Assembly (NCBI RefSeq): GCF_014931275.1
Contig: NZ_CP063110.1
Span: 1,348,001-1,412,000 of the forward strand
DNA from: Haemophilus parainfluenzae
GTDB lineage: Bacteria; Pseudomonadota; Gammaproteobacteria; Enterobacterales; Pasteurellaceae
Direction of reading: 5' to 3'
Length of the DNA stretch: 64,000 nucleotides
A program made the position numbers and the translations under genes. Under the pieces are notes generated by a model. The model did not search any database. It was not told the origin of the DNA and saw only the letters and a program-made list of their open reading frames with translations. This document shows, in pieces, positions 46,978 to 57,085 of this stretch (the stretch's first letter is position 1; each line of letters opens with the position of its first letter).

Positions 46978-47448
46978 TTATTCTTCAGCAGGGAATTTTT
47001 CTTCTAATTGATCTGCTAATTTGTCAATTGCATCATCCTTTTGGTTTGCTTTTGCGACAGCTTCAGGAACTTTACCAGCATTGTCAAGAGATGGTGATTT
47101 TACTTGAGACAAAATTAGTTTGGCCACTTCTTTTTCAGCATCTACGTATTCTTTATACATAGAAACAAGTGGTGAAACTTCTTCACTTTTAATTCCCAAG
47201 GCTTCTAATTCTGCCACATTTTCTGCTGCTTGTTTATCAAATGCTGCAACAGCCGCTTCAGTTTCGGTCGCATTGCTATTTGCAGATGCAACAGAAATTG
47301 CATCAAAACGAGCTTCAAGTTTTTTACTCGCTATTTCTTCCCACGCTTGAAACTTTTTCACTTCTTCAGCTTGTTGAGATGCAGCAAATGCACTGATAGA
47401 AGTGAAAGTTAATGCTGCGATAGCTGTCATTTTTAATAAATTTTTCAT
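46978..47448 (-). CDS. Exported all-helical hypothetical protein
   Basis: The 156-residue precursor has a clear signal peptide (about 1-22, AFA-ASQ). The mature part is rich in Ala, Glu and Lys and nearly all helical, with no cysteine and no family motif that I recognise. It looks like a small soluble periplasmic protein. A good GAGGTTATCTC ribosome region precedes the ATG and a strong hairpin follows, so it is a single-gene unit with real expression signals. Function unknown. Confidence 0.7.
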   Translation of the reverse strand: MKNLLKMTAIAALTFTSISAFAASQQAEEVKKFQAWEEIASKKLEARFDAISVASANSNATETEAAVAAFDKQAAENVAELEALGIKSEEVSPLVSMYKEYVDAEKEVAKLILSQVKSPSLDNAGKVPEAVAKANQKDDAIDKLADQLEEKFPAEE

Positions 47449-47645
47449 TGAGATAACCTCTTTTGAATAAAATAAAATTTGTACCCCTACATGGGTACGT
47501 TGCGCATTGTAAAAAAATGTAGTAATTTCGTCAACTATTTAATTGAGGTTTTTAGTTGGTTATTTTTTAGGAATAACAATTTTGCATAAATTCTCAATTA
47601 CTTTATAATTTGCGCTTATTTTCATAAATTTAGGAACAAAGAAAT

Positions 47646-48332
47646 ATGAAGAAATTACTCACCGCACTTTTAATCACTGCTTCTGCCACTGCAATGGCGA
47701 GTGATGCTGAGATTAAATCGAAGTTACAGGCATTAGGTGCGAAAAATATTGATGTGAAAGATTCACCGGTAAAAGGCCTTAAAACAGCTGTGACTGATCA
47801 AGGTATTTTATATGTGAGCGAAAATGGTCAATATGTTTTGCAAGGCAAAATGTATGAATTAACAAATAAAGGTCCAGTTGATGTAGCGGGTAAACTTTTA
47901 GCGGATAAAGTGAATGCATTAAAAAGCGAAATGATCGTTTATCCTGCAAAAAATGAAAAATATGTTGTGACCGTATTTATGGATATTACTTGTCATTATT
48001 GCCATATCCTTCATCAACAAGTGAAAGAATATAATGATTTAGGTATTACTGTTCGTTATCTTGCATTCCCGCGTGCTGGAATGAATGAAACCGCTCGCCA
48101 AATGGAAGCAATTTGGACATCGAAAGATCCTGTATTTGCATTGAACGAAGCAGAAAAAGGTAACTTACCGAAAGAATTAAAAACACCTAACATTGTGAAA
48201 AGACACTATGATTTAGGTGTACAACTCGGTGTGCAAGGTACACCAAGTATTGTGACTTCAACAGGTGAATTGATTGGGGGATATTTAAAACCCAAAGATT
48301 TATTAGCTGCTTTGAAGGAATCAGCACAATAA
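47646..48332 (+). CDS. dsbC: Thiol:disulfide interchange protein DsbC
   Basis: DsbC is the periplasmic isomerase that corrects wrong disulfides. The 228-residue precursor has a signal peptide ending MAMAS (about 18-19), an N-terminal dimerisation domain, and a thioredoxin domain with active site CHYC at 116-119 (E. coli has CGYC). The cis-proline is in GVQGTPSIV. It is followed by a hairpin and then recJ, the same order as in H. influenzae and E. coli. Confidence 0.94.
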   Translation: MKKLLTALLITASATAMASDAEIKSKLQALGAKNIDVKDSPVKGLKTAVTDQGILYVSENGQYVLQGKMYELTNKGPVDVAGKLLADKVNALKSEMIVYPAKNEKYVVTVFMDITCHYCHILHQQVKEYNDLGITVRYLAFPRAGMNETARQMEAIWTSKDPVFALNEAEKGNLPKELKTPNIVKRHYDLGVQLGVQGTPSIVTSTGELIGGYLKPKDLLAALKESAQ

Positions 48333-48342
48333 TTTTTAGTAG

Positions 48343-48368
48343 TGAGGGCGTATTGTATACGCCCTTTA
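48343..48368 (+). terminator. Hairpin after dsbC
   Basis: AGGGCGTAT / ATACGCCCT with a TTT tail; moderate terminator. Confidence 0.55.
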
Positions 48369-48434
48369 AATATTTATATCATCAAAGTGCATATTGTAAT
48401 TTCTTTGGATGATAATTTTAAATAACAAAATACC

Positions 48435-50159
48435 GTGAAAAAACTCATCAAACGTCGTGAAATTCCTGCCGGAAATTCTGTTTCAGATAATGCATTACTC
48501 GATCGTCTCTATCGTTCTCGCCATATTAAAAATAGCCAAGAATTAGACCGCACTTTGCAATCAATGCTGAATCCCAATCAATTACACGGTATTCAACACG
48601 CCGTAGATTTATTGGTTGCTGCTTATCAACAGCAACAAAAGATTGTTATCGTCGGTGATTTTGATGCAGATGGGGCAACCAGTACGGCGCTTTCAGTATT
48701 AGCTTTGTGTATGCTGGGCTTTACTGATGTGGAATACCTAGTGCCAAATCGTTTTGAGCAAGGCTATGGTTTGAGTGTACCTGTTGCTAAGATGGCAATG
48801 GAAAAAGGCGTGCAGTTATTGATGACGGTGGATAACGGGGTATCGTCTTTTGAGGGTGTGGCGTATTTAAAAGAGCAGGGTGTGAAGGTGTTGATTACCG
48901 ATCATCACTTGCCACCAGAAATACTGCCGAATGCTGATGCCATTGTTAATCCAAATTTGCAACAATGTGATTTCCCTTCAAAATGTTTAGCCGGCGTAGG
49001 CGTAGCATTCTATTTAATGCTCGCTTTACGTGCCAAATTTCGCGAGTTGGGCATTTTTACGGCTGAAACACAGCCTAATTTTACTGAATTACTGGATTTA
49101 GTCGCGCTCGGCACAATTGCGGATGTCGTTCCCCTTGATCAAAATAACCGTATTTTAGCCCATCAAGGGTTGATGAGAATTCGTGCGAAACGTTGTCGAC
49201 CAGGAATTATTGCTCTCGCTGAAGTAGCTAATCGAGAAGTCGAAAAACTTTGCTCGGCTGATTTGGGCTTTGCGATTGCCCCACGTTTAAATGCAGCTGG
49301 TCGATTAGATAATATGTCTGTCGGTGTGGAGTTATTACTTGCAGAAAGCATGCAAGAGGCAAGAGCCCAAGCCTTAGATTTGGACAGTTTAAATCAGGCT
49401 CGAAAAGAAATTGAGCAAGGCATGAAGTTAGAAGCCTTAGAAATTTGCCGAAATCTCACCGCACTTTCTGATGAATTACCGATGGGGATCGCCTTATTCC
49501 AGCCAGATTGGCATCAAGGTGTATTAGGTATTGTGGCTTCTCGAATCAAAGATCAATACCATCGACCAGTCATTGCTTTTGCGCAAGATCAAGAAGGTAT
49601 TTTAAAAGGCTCTGCGCGTTCAATTGAAGGATTGCATATGCGCGATGTATTAGAGCGTATTCATTCTCAACATCCGGATATGATTTTAAAATTTGGTGGC
49701 CATGCTATGGCGGCAGGATTAAGCATTAAAGAAAGCTTTTTCCCTGATTTTCAAAAGATTTTTAATCAAACGGTGCAAGATTGGTTAAATGAAGATCAAT
49801 TACAAGGTGTGATTTGGACGGATGGCGAACTTCAAGCAAATGAATTTAGTATTGAAACGGCAGAAGTGATAAAATCTGGCGGACCTTGGGGACAAGCTTT
49901 TCCTGAGCCTGTTTTTGATGGTGAATTTAAAATTTTTGAGCAACGAACTATCGGGCAAAATCAAAATCATTTAAAAATGCTTGTTGAGCCTAAAAATGGT
50001 GGTCCATTATTAGATGCCATTGCGTTTAATATTGATACTCGGTATTATCCCGATTTGTCGATTAAGCAGGCAAAATTTGCTTATAAGTTAGAAATTAATG
50101 AGTTTCGTGGAAATCGAAACCTCCAATTATTAGTCGATTATATTGAACCAATTGGTTAA
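48435..50159 (+). CDS. recJ: Single-stranded-DNA-specific exonuclease RecJ
   Basis: RecJ degrades single-stranded DNA 5' to 3' in recombination and mismatch repair. The 574-residue protein has the DHH-family motifs VIVGDFDADGATST, MTVDNGVSS, VLITDHHLPP and LVALGTIADVVPL, then the DHHA1 region with LKFGGHAMAAGLSI. The start is a GTG at 48435 (no ATG fits the conserved KKLIKRREIP start). It is followed after 3 bases by the DsbA-like gene. Confidence 0.95.
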   Translation: MKKLIKRREIPAGNSVSDNALLDRLYRSRHIKNSQELDRTLQSMLNPNQLHGIQHAVDLLVAAYQQQQKIVIVGDFDADGATSTALSVLALCMLGFTDVEYLVPNRFEQGYGLSVPVAKMAMEKGVQLLMTVDNGVSSFEGVAYLKEQGVKVLITDHHLPPEILPNADAIVNPNLQQCDFPSKCLAGVGVAFYLMLALRAKFRELGIFTAETQPNFTELLDLVALGTIADVVPLDQNNRILAHQGLMRIRAKRCRPGIIALAEVANREVEKLCSADLGFAIAPRLNAAGRLDNMSVGVELLLAESMQEARAQALDLDSLNQARKEIEQGMKLEALEICRNLTALSDELPMGIALFQPDWHQGVLGIVASRIKDQYHRPVIAFAQDQEGILKGSARSIEGLHMRDVLERIHSQHPDMILKFGGHAMAAGLSIKESFFPDFQKIFNQTVQDWLNEDQLQGVIWTDGELQANEFSIETAEVIKSGGPWGQAFPEPVFDGEFKIFEQRTIGQNQNHLKMLVEPKNGGPLLDAIAFNIDTRYYPDLSIKQAKFAYKLEINEFRGNRNLQLLVDYIEPIG

Positions 50160-50162
50160 TTT

Positions 50163-50879
50163 ATGAAAAAAGTTTGGCAGAATAAATTATTGAAAGGACC
50201 CTTTGCAATGATATTGCTGAGTGTGACAAATGTCGCATTTGGTGAAGTCAATGCAAAGGATTTTTCTGCCAAAAATTCACCGCACTTACCACCAGCGAAT
50301 GTGACACAGTTTGAAGATGGTCGAGATTATTTTTCATACCAAGAACCCATTGAACAAGCCAAAAGAAACGATCGTAAAATCCCTATCCAATTTTTCTTTG
50401 ATTATGACTGCCGAGTTTGTTCTTCTGCTCAAGATATTTTGCAACTTTATAGCCAAATTCGTCCGAATAAAGTCGCATTAGAAGAGCATCCAGTCGCCAC
50501 AAATGAAGCTAAATTTTCAGCGACAATATTCTATACATTACAGCGTTTAAAAGTGGACGAGCTGTCAGATGTGCTGTTATTTGAAACCTCTGAAAAGGCG
50601 CGCTATACCGAATTATCCACATTAGATAAGATGCGTGAATGGGTTGTCTCACAAGGGATTAGTAAAGCTGAATTTAATAAAGTCGTCCATTCCAAAGAAG
50701 TGAAAGAGGATGTGAGTAACGCCATTTATTTGACAGAAGAATATGGTGTCTTTACTTTCCCTTATGTGGTTGTGGGCGGAAAATATGTTCTCACCGCGAG
50801 TACGCTGTATAACGATGATTATGGCGTAGCAGTATTAGATTTCTTAGTGAATAAACTCGAACAAGAAAGGAAAAAATAA
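50163..50879 (+). CDS. DsbA-like periplasmic thioredoxin-fold protein
   Basis: The 238-residue precursor has an N-terminal hydrophobic signal (about 10-27, AFG-EVN) and a DsbA-like thioredoxin domain. The active site is CRVC at 83-86 and the cis-proline is in TFPYVVVGG near 200. It is related to DsbA but the CRVC site and the surrounding sequence are unlike canonical DsbA (CPHC), so it may be an accessory oxidoreductase or a reductant for DsbC. It lies between recJ (3 bases) and mtnN (stop and start overlap), so it is translated with both. Confidence 0.8.
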   Translation: MKKVWQNKLLKGPFAMILLSVTNVAFGEVNAKDFSAKNSPHLPPANVTQFEDGRDYFSYQEPIEQAKRNDRKIPIQFFFDYDCRVCSSAQDILQLYSQIRPNKVALEEHPVATNEAKFSATIFYTLQRLKVDELSDVLLFETSEKARYTELSTLDKMREWVVSQGISKAEFNKVVHSKEVKEDVSNAIYLTEEYGVFTFPYVVVGGKYVLTASTLYNDDYGVAVLDFLVNKLEQERKK

Positions 50880-51568
50880 TGAAAATCGGGATTGTTGGTG
50901 CAATGGCACAAGAAGTGGAAATTTTATCCCAATTAATGACAGATAAAAGAGAAACAAAAGTGGCAAGCGCGGTTATTTTTGAAGGCAAAATTAATGGTAA
51001 AGAAGTCGCATTATTGCAATCTGGGATTGGTAAAGTCGCCGCGGCTATTGGCACTACCGCTTTATTACAATTGGCTAAACCGGATGTGGTTTTAAATACC
51101 GGCTCAGCAGGAGGTGTGGCAAAAGGCTTAAAGGTAGGAGATATCGTTATTTCCGATGAAACCCGCTATCACGATGCTGATGTGACGGCATTTGGCTATG
51201 AAAAAGGTCAGTTACCCGCAAATCCAGCAGCTTTCCTTTCTGATCAACAATTAGCCGATTTAGCCGATGAAATTGCACAGTCACAAGGACAAAATGTAAA
51301 ACGTGGTTTAATTTGCTCGGGAGATAGCTTTATTAATAGCGAAGAAAAAATTGCTCAAATTAAAGCTGATTTCCCTAATGTGAGAGCGGTAGAAATGGAA
51401 GCAACAGCAATTGCACAAGTTTGTCATGCCTTTAACGTACCATTTGTGGTTGTTCGAGCTATTTCTGATGCAGGCGATGGCGAAGCGAGTATGTCATTTG
51501 AAGAATTTCTCCCACTTGCAGCAAAACAATCCTCTGCATTAGTGTTGGGCATGATAGATAGATTATAA
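50879..51568 (+). CDS. mtnN: 5'-methylthioadenosine/S-adenosylhomocysteine nucleosidase
   Basis: The enzyme cleaves adenine from methylthioadenosine and S-adenosylhomocysteine, recycling purine and methionine and feeding autoinducer-2 synthesis. The 229-residue protein starts [16 protein letters not shown] and has [46 protein letters not shown] and VRAISDAGD with the catalytic aspartate. Length is typical (232 in E. coli). Its ATG overlaps the stop of the DsbA-like gene. Confidence 0.96.
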   Translation: MKIGIVGAMAQEVEILSQLMTDKRETKVASAVIFEGKINGKEVALLQSGIGKVAAAIGTTALLQLAKPDVVLNTGSAGGVAKGLKVGDIVISDETRYHDADVTAFGYEKGQLPANPAAFLSDQQLADLADEIAQSQGQNVKRGLICSGDSFINSEEKIAQIKADFPNVRAVEMEATAIAQVCHAFNVPFVVVRAISDAGDGEASMSFEEFLPLAAKQSSALVLGMIDRL

Positions 51569-51578
51569 GAGGTAATTT

Positions 51579-52256
51579 ATGGGTATGATTATCACCGTTG
51601 ATGGCCCAAGTGGGGCAGGAAAGGGAACACTTTGCTATGCATTAGCAGAGAAGTTAGGTTTTACCTTATTAGATAGTGGTGCCATTTATCGCGTGACGGC
51701 ATTAGCTGCGTTGAAACGTCATGCAGATTTAACCGATGAAGAAGGATTAGCGGAGTTAGCCCGTCATTTAGATATTCAGTTCATTCCGAAAAATGGTGAA
51801 GTAAATGTGCTTCTTGGTGGGATGGATGTGAGTCATTTAATCCGTACGCAAGAAGTGGCGGAAGCTGCGTCAAAAGTGGCCGTTTTTCCTAAAGTGCGGT
51901 CAGCTTTACTGCAACTTCAACAGGATTTTGGTAAAAATGATGGCCTGATTGCGGATGGGCGAGATATGGGGACGGTAGTTTTCCCAAATGCACAAGTTAA
52001 ACTGTTTTTAGACGCGAGTGCAGAAGAACGTGCAAAAAGACGCTATAAACAGTTGCAAAATAAGGGAATTAATGGTAACTTTGCACAGATTTTAGCCGAG
52101 ATACAAGAACGTGATTTTCGCGATAGAAATCGCGAGGTTGCGCCATTGAAACCGGCTGATGATGCTTTATTGTTGGATAGTACAACATTGAGTATTGATG
52201 AAGTCATTGCTCAAGCGTTTGTTTATATTCAAGAAAAAGCGTCAATTTCGATTTAA
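51579..52256 (+). CDS. cmk: Cytidylate kinase
   Basis: Cmk phosphorylates CMP and dCMP. The 225-residue protein has the P-loop GPSGAGKGT at about residues 9-17, [14 protein letters not shown], the CMP-binding insert, and [32 protein letters not shown]. Length matches. The ATG at 51579 is preceded by GAGGTAA; a second ATG (codon 3) is possible. Located 10 bases after mtnN and about 100 bases before rpsA, the usual cmk-rpsA pairing. Confidence 0.96.
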   Translation: MGMIITVDGPSGAGKGTLCYALAEKLGFTLLDSGAIYRVTALAALKRHADLTDEEGLAELARHLDIQFIPKNGEVNVLLGGMDVSHLIRTQEVAEAASKVAVFPKVRSALLQLQQDFGKNDGLIADGRDMGTVVFPNAQVKLFLDASAEERAKRRYKQLQNKGINGNFAQILAEIQERDFRDRNREVAPLKPADDALLLDSTTLSIDEVIAQAFVYIQEKASISI

Positions 52257-52352
52257 CTGTTTATTCAAGGAAGAATAGACATTTATCCTCAACCCCGCAT
52301 TTTATGGATCTTAATGTGGATGTTATTAACTTAAATTAAGAAGATTATTTAT

Positions 52353-54002
52353 ATGTCAGAATCTTTTGCTCAACTCTTTGAAGAATCATTAAAAGGCCTT
52401 GAAACCCGTCAAGGTTCAATCGTTAGCGGTACTGTTGTTGCTATTCAAAAAGGCTTTGTACTTGTTGATGCAGGCTTAAAATCTGAATCTGCAATTCCTG
52501 TTGCTGAATTCCAAAACGCTCAAGGTGAACTTGAAGTTAAAGTTGGCGACACAGTAAACGTAGCTTTAGATGCAGTTGAAGATGGTTACGGCGAAACTAA
52601 ACTTTCTCGTGAGAAAGCTGTTCGTCACGAATCTTGGATTGAATTAGAAAAAGCTTACGAAGAAAAAGCGACCGTTATCGGTTTAATCAACGGCAAAGTG
52701 AAAGGCGGTTTCACAGTTGAGTTAAACGGTGTTCGTGCATTCTTACCAGGCTCATTAGTTGATACACGTCCAGCACGTGAAGCTGATCACCTACTTGGTA
52801 AAGAATTAGAATTCAAAGTAATCAAATTAGATCAAAAACGTAACAACGTTGTTGTTTCTCGTCGTGCAGTGATCGAATCTGAAAACAGCCAAGAACGTGA
52901 ACAAATCCTTGAGAACCTAGCTGAAGGTTCAGAAGTTAAAGGTATCGTTAAAAACTTAACTGACTACGGTGCATTCGTAGATTTAGGTGGCGTTGACGGT
53001 TTATTACACATCACTGATATGGCTTGGAAACGTGTTAAACACCCAAGCGAAATCGTGAATGTAGGCGACGAAGTAACTGTTAAAGTATTAAAATTTGACA
53101 AAGATCGTACTCGCGTATCTTTAGGCTTAAAACAATTAGGTCAAGATCCTTGGGTTGCTATTGCTGAAAATCACCCAGTAAACAGCAAATTAACTGGTAA
53201 AGTAACTAACTTAACAGACTACGGCTGTTTCGTTGAAATCTTAGATGGTGTTGAAGGTTTAGTTCACGTTTCTGAAATGGATTGGACTAACAAAAACATC
53301 CACCCATCTAAAGTTGTAAGCCTTGGCGATACAGTTGAAGTAATGGTGTTAGAAGTTGACGAAGAACGTCGTCGTATTTCTTTAGGTTTAAAACAATGCA
53401 AACCTAACCCATGGACTCAATTCGCTGAAACTCACAACAAAGGTGACAAAGTTACTGGTAAAATTAAATCAATCACTGATTTCGGTATCTTTATCGGTCT
53501 TGAAGGTGGAATCGACGGTTTAGTTCACTTATCTGACATTTCTTGGAATGTTGCAGGTGAAGAAGCAGTTCGTAACTACAAAAAAGGTGACGAAGTTTCT
53601 GCAGTAGTATTAGCAGTAGATGCAGTGAAAGAACGTATTTCTTTAGGTATCAAACAACTTGAAGATGATCCATTCAACAACTTCGTAGCGATCAACAAAA
53701 AAGGTGCTGTAATTTCTGCAACTGTTGTTGAAGCTGACGCTAAAGGTGCTAAAGTTGAATTAGCAGGTGGCGTTGAAGGTTATATCCGTGCAGCAGACTT
53801 AACAAACGAAGTTGCAGCAGGCGATGTAGTTGAAGCGAAATACACAGGTGTTGATCGTAAAGCACGTATCGTTCACTTATCTGTAAAAGCGAAAGATCAA
53901 GCTGAAGAAGCAGCTGCAGTTGCAAACGTGAATACCAAACAAGAAGATGTTGCTATTCCAAATGCAATGGCTGAAGCTTTCAAAGCAGCTAAAGGTGAAT
54001 AA
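52353..54002 (+). CDS. rpsA: 30S ribosomal protein S1
   Basis: S1 binds mRNA on the small subunit and helps start translation. The 549-residue protein has six S1 (OB-fold) repeats, for example [67 protein letters not shown] and [23 protein letters not shown]. Codon use is highly biased towards optimal codons, as expected for a ribosomal protein. The 96-base leader before the ATG has only a weak ribosome site (AAGAAGA), which is usual for S1 because of autoregulation. Confidence 0.97.
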   Translation: MSESFAQLFEESLKGLETRQGSIVSGTVVAIQKGFVLVDAGLKSESAIPVAEFQNAQGELEVKVGDTVNVALDAVEDGYGETKLSREKAVRHESWIELEKAYEEKATVIGLINGKVKGGFTVELNGVRAFLPGSLVDTRPAREADHLLGKELEFKVIKLDQKRNNVVVSRRAVIESENSQEREQILENLAEGSEVKGIVKNLTDYGAFVDLGGVDGLLHITDMAWKRVKHPSEIVNVGDEVTVKVLKFDKDRTRVSLGLKQLGQDPWVAIAENHPVNSKLTGKVTNLTDYGCFVEILDGVEGLVHVSEMDWTNKNIHPSKVVSLGDTVEVMVLEVDEERRRISLGLKQCKPNPWTQFAETHNKGDKVTGKIKSITDFGIFIGLEGGIDGLVHLSDISWNVAGEEAVRNYKKGDEVSAVVLAVDAVKERISLGIKQLEDDPFNNFVAINKKGAVISATVVEADAKGAKVELAGGVEGYIRAADLTNEVAAGDVVEAKYTGVDRKARIVHLSVKAKDQAEEAAAVANVNTKQEDVAIPNAMAEAFKAAKGE

Positions 54003-54013
54003 TTAATTCACAT

Positions 54014-54046
54014 GAATAAGGCTGGGTCATTGACTCAGCCTTATTA
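54014..54046 (+). terminator. Rho-independent terminator after rpsA
   Basis: AATAAGGCTGGGTCA / TGACTCAGCCTTATT stem, nearly perfect. Confidence 0.75.
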
Positions 54047-54153
54047 CTACCAGCTATAATTAACAAGGATTTAGCGGTAATTTATTATGAACTAATGCAT
54101 TACCTGTAAGTCTTAATAACAAGTTTAAGTATAAATTTAAAGGAGAGTTGACG

Positions 54154-54438
54154 ATGACTAAATCTGAACTAATTGAAAATCTATCAACAAAGCACCCAAC
54201 TTTATCCGCAAAAGAAGTAGAAGGTATTGTAAAGGATATTCTTGAACTTATTGCACAATCTTTAGAAGAGGGGAATCGTATTGAAGTACGTGGTTTTGGT
54301 AGCTTCTCTTTACACCATCGTCAACCGCGAGTGGGCCGTAATCCTAAAACCGGTGATTCTGTAAAATTAGATGCTAAATCTGTGCCGCACTTTAAAGCAG
54401 GTAAAGAATTAAAAGATCGCGTAAATATTTTTGCTTAA
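54154..54438 (+). CDS. ihfB: Integration host factor beta subunit
   Basis: IHF bends DNA in replication, recombination and transcription. From ATG 54154 (with AAAGGAGAG upstream) the protein is 94 residues, the same as E. coli. The DNA-binding arm has [31 protein letters not shown], with the GFGSF and RxGRNPxTG motifs. It ends [12 protein letters not shown]. The rpsA-ihfB order is conserved. Confidence 0.96.
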   Translation: MTKSELIENLSTKHPTLSAKEVEGIVKDILELIAQSLEEGNRIEVRGFGSFSLHHRQPRVGRNPKTGDSVKLDAKSVPHFKAGKELKDRVNIFA

Positions 54439-54458
54439 ACATGCAATTGATATCAATA

Positions 54459-54486
54459 AAACGACACTTAGGTGTCGTTTTTTATT
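54459..54486 (+). terminator. Rho-independent terminator after ihfB
   Basis: AAAACGACAC / GTGTCGTTTTTTATT hairpin with a TTAG loop. Confidence 0.75.
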
Positions 54487-54530
54487 ACAAATTTTGGCAT
54501 AATGAAACTATTCTTAACAAGGAGATTGTG

Positions 54531-54824
54531 ATGATTAAATATATTCTTGGACTCATTATTGTGCTAGCTATCGTAATCGTTGCGGTAACTATAGGGGCGA
54601 ATAATGATCAAGTAATCACCTTTAACTACATTGTTGCTGAAAGCCAATTCAAACTTTCAACGCTAGTCGCGATTTTATTTGGTTTTGGATTAATTTTAGG
54701 TTGGTTAATTACTGGATTCTTCTACTTAAAATTAAAATTCAAAAATATGTCGTTAGCGCGTCAAGTTAAACGTCAAACATTACAAATTAACGAATTAACG
54801 ACTACTCGCGATAAGGCAGTATAA
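54531..54824 (+). CDS. lapA: Lipopolysaccharide assembly protein A
   Basis: LapA is a small inner-membrane partner of LapB, which controls lipopolysaccharide synthesis by guiding LpxC to FtsH. The 97-residue protein has two membrane helices (about 1-20 and 42-65), separated by a short loop with NNDQVITFNYIVAESQFKLSTLVAILFGFG, and a cytoplasmic coiled-coil end. ATG at 54531 has AAGGAGA upstream; longer frames run into the ihfB terminator. It overlaps lapB by one base. Confidence 0.9.
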   Translation: MIKYILGLIIVLAIVIVAVTIGANNDQVITFNYIVAESQFKLSTLVAILFGFGLILGWLITGFFYLKLKFKNMSLARQVKRQTLQINELTTTRDKAV

Positions 54825-56002
54825 TGCTTGAATTACTCTTTCTGCTTCTGCCAATAGCCGCCGCTTATGGTTGGTATATGGGGCATCGGAGTGCCAAGAA
54901 AGATCAGGAAGATATTAGTAATAAACTCTCCCGTGATTATGTCACGGGAGTCAATTTTTTGCTTTCTAATCAAACGGATAAAGCCGTTGATTTGTTTCTT
55001 GATATGTTACAAAAACAAGAAACAGAAAATGAAATTGAAAGCGACTCACAGTTTGAAGCTGAGTTAACGCTCGGTAATCTTTTCCGTTCTCGAGGCGAAG
55101 TGGATCGTGCTTTACGCATTCATCAAGCCCTCGATCGTAGTCCCAATTATTCTTTCGAACAAAAATTATTAGCTAAACAGCAACTTGCCAAAGATTTCAT
55201 GACCGTCGGTTTTTATGACCGCGCTGAAGCGCTTTACATCATTATGGTGGATGAACCAGAGTTTGCTGAAAATGCACTGCAACAGCTTTTGGTGATTTAT
55301 CAAAAAACAAAAGAATGGAAAAAAGCGGTTAATATCGCAGAGAAGCTTGCCAAGATCTCACCTAAAGAAAATAATGTGGAATTAGCACAATGTTATTGTG
55401 AATATGCCTTAAGCGGTGAACTTGAAAGTGCGGTCGAAAAACGTAGTATTTTACAAAAAGCGCTGAATGTATCTCCAACCAGTGTGAGAGCATCAATGCT
55501 GCTTGCTGATTTAGAAATGGCTAATAAAAACTATCGTCAAGCTATTCATTTTTTAGAGAATATTCTTAATCAAAACCCAATTTATATTGGTGAAGTGCTG
55601 AAAACGCTCAAATATTGTTATGATGAATTAGGAGAGAGAGATAACTTTGAGTTATTTCTAATTCGAGCCAGTCAGCAGGTTAACAATACTAAAGTTGATT
55701 TAATGTTGGCAAGCGTGATTGAAGAGAAAGATGGTAAGAGTGCTGCACAATCAAAACTTTATCAGCAGTTAACAAAACATCCGAGTACATCTATTTTCCA
55801 CCGTTTTATTCAATTCCAAATTGATGATGCAGAGGAAGGGCGAGGTAAAGAAAGCTTAATTTTGCTACATAAAATGGTCGGTGAGAGAATTAAGCAAGGC
55901 TTTGGTTACCGTTGCTCAAATTGCGGTTATCAGACCCATAAATTAATGTGGAATTGTCCTTCTTGCAAACAGTGGGAATCCATCAAACCAGAACATAATT
56001 AA
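54824..56002 (+). CDS. lapB: Lipopolysaccharide assembly protein B
   Basis: LapB has 392 residues. An N-terminal membrane helix (about 1-18) anchors it to the inner membrane. About nine tetratricopeptide repeats follow, including AELTLGNLFRSRGEVDRALRIHQAL. The C-terminal rubredoxin-type zinc or iron site is YRCSNCGYQTHKLMWNCPSCKQWESI, with two CxxC pairs, needed for function. It is coupled to lapA and followed after 21 bases by pyrF, as in E. coli. Confidence 0.95.
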   Translation: MLELLFLLLPIAAAYGWYMGHRSAKKDQEDISNKLSRDYVTGVNFLLSNQTDKAVDLFLDMLQKQETENEIESDSQFEAELTLGNLFRSRGEVDRALRIHQALDRSPNYSFEQKLLAKQQLAKDFMTVGFYDRAEALYIIMVDEPEFAENALQQLLVIYQKTKEWKKAVNIAEKLAKISPKENNVELAQCYCEYALSGELESAVEKRSILQKALNVSPTSVRASMLLADLEMANKNYRQAIHFLENILNQNPIYIGEVLKTLKYCYDELGERDNFELFLIRASQQVNNTKVDLMLASVIEEKDGKSAAQSKLYQQLTKHPSTSIFHRFIQFQIDDAEEGRGKESLILLHKMVGERIKQGFGYRCSNCGYQTHKLMWNCPSCKQWESIKPEHN

Positions 56003-56023
56003 TTGACACAGTGAGGTAAAATT

Positions 56024-56716
56024 ATGAATAGCAAAGTAATCGTTGCATTGGATTACGAAACGGAAGCACAAGCGCTATCCCTCGTGGATCAAATTGATCC
56101 AAGCTTATGCCGCTTAAAAGTGGGTAAAGAAATGTTTACCACGCTGGGAACGAATTTCGTTAAGCAATTACACGAGCGTCAATTTGATGTTTTCCTCGAT
56201 CTTAAATTTCATGATATTCCTAATACTGTGGCAAGAGCTGTGCGTTCGGCGGCTGATTTAGGGGTATGGATGGTTGATGTCCATGCTAGCGGTGGTCTGA
56301 AAATGATGGAAGAGGCGAAGAAAATTCTCGAGCCTTATGGAAAAGATGCGCCTTTATTAATCGCAGTAACCGTATTGACCAGTATGGAAGATTTGGATTT
56401 ATTACAAATCGGTATTAACTCTTCACCACTTGAGCATGTTTTACGTCTTGCACATTTAACCCAGCGAGCGGGATTAGATGGCGTCGTTTGTTCACCACAA
56501 GAAGTGGAGATTTTACGTAATGCTTGTGGTCCTGATTTTAAATTAGTCACACCGGGGATTCGCCCAATTGGAAGTGATTTTGGTGATCAACGTCGCGTTA
56601 TGACTCCTACTGCGGCTATTCGTTCTGGTTCTGATTATTTGGTGATTGGTCGCCCAATTACGCAAGCTGACAATCCAGCAGAAGTGCTTCGTTCAATTAA
56701 TTCATCACTTTCGTAA
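56024..56716 (+). CDS. pyrF: Orotidine 5'-phosphate decarboxylase
   Basis: PyrF makes UMP from OMP. The 230-residue protein has the active-site motif [19 protein letters not shown] (DxKxxDI, about residues 58-70). Also visible are [25 protein letters not shown], and the phosphate-binding [14 protein letters not shown]. Length is typical. The yciH ATG follows 1 base after the stop. Confidence 0.97.
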   Translation: MNSKVIVALDYETEAQALSLVDQIDPSLCRLKVGKEMFTTLGTNFVKQLHERQFDVFLDLKFHDIPNTVARAVRSAADLGVWMVDVHASGGLKMMEEAKKILEPYGKDAPLLIAVTVLTSMEDLDLLQIGINSSPLEHVLRLAHLTQRAGLDGVVCSPQEVEILRNACGPDFKLVTPGIRPIGSDFGDQRRVMTPTAAIRSGSDYLVIGRPITQADNPAEVLRSINSSLS

Positions 56717-56717
56717 T

Positions 56718-57038
56718 ATGACAGAGAGTACTTTAGTTTATTCTACCGAAGTAGGTAGAATTAAAGAGCAAAAGCAACCAGTACAACGCCCTAAAGGTGA
56801 TGGTGTGGTTCGCATACAAAAACAAACCAGTGGTCGAAAAGGCGCAGGCGTTTCAGTGATTACAGGGCTAGATTTATCAGATGATGAATTGAAAAAGTTA
56901 GCGGCTGAACTTAAAAAGCGGTGTGGTTGTGGTGGTTCAGTTAAAGACGGCAATATTGAGATTCAAGGCGAAAAACGTGATTTACTAAAACAACTTTTAG
57001 AACAAAAAGGGTTTAAAGTAAAATTAGCGGGTGGCTAA
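56718..57038 (+). CDS. yciH: SUI1/eIF1-like protein YciH
   Basis: The 106-residue protein has a short charged N-terminus and a SUI1 domain (about 30-105) with VRIQKQTSGRKGAGVSVITGLDLSDDELKKLAAELKKRCGCGGSVKDGNIEIQGEKRD. The CGCGGSVKDG loop is the mark of the family. It is a bacterial relative of eukaryotic initiation factor 1 and may influence start-codon choice; its role is not settled. Last gene of the lapA-lapB-pyrF-yciH run, followed by a strong terminator. Confidence 0.93.
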   Translation: MTESTLVYSTEVGRIKEQKQPVQRPKGDGVVRIQKQTSGRKGAGVSVITGLDLSDDELKKLAAELKKRCGCGGSVKDGNIEIQGEKRDLLKQLLEQKGFKVKLAGG

Positions 57039-57046
57039 GATAAAAT

Positions 57047-57082
57047 AAAAAATCCATCTTCAATTGAAGATGGATTTTTTTA
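57047..57082. terminator. Rho-independent terminator between yciH and the SirB2 gene
   Basis: AAAAAATCCATCTTC / GAAGATGGATTTTTTT hairpin; bidirectional between convergent genes. Confidence 0.85.
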
Positions 57083-57085
57083 TGA

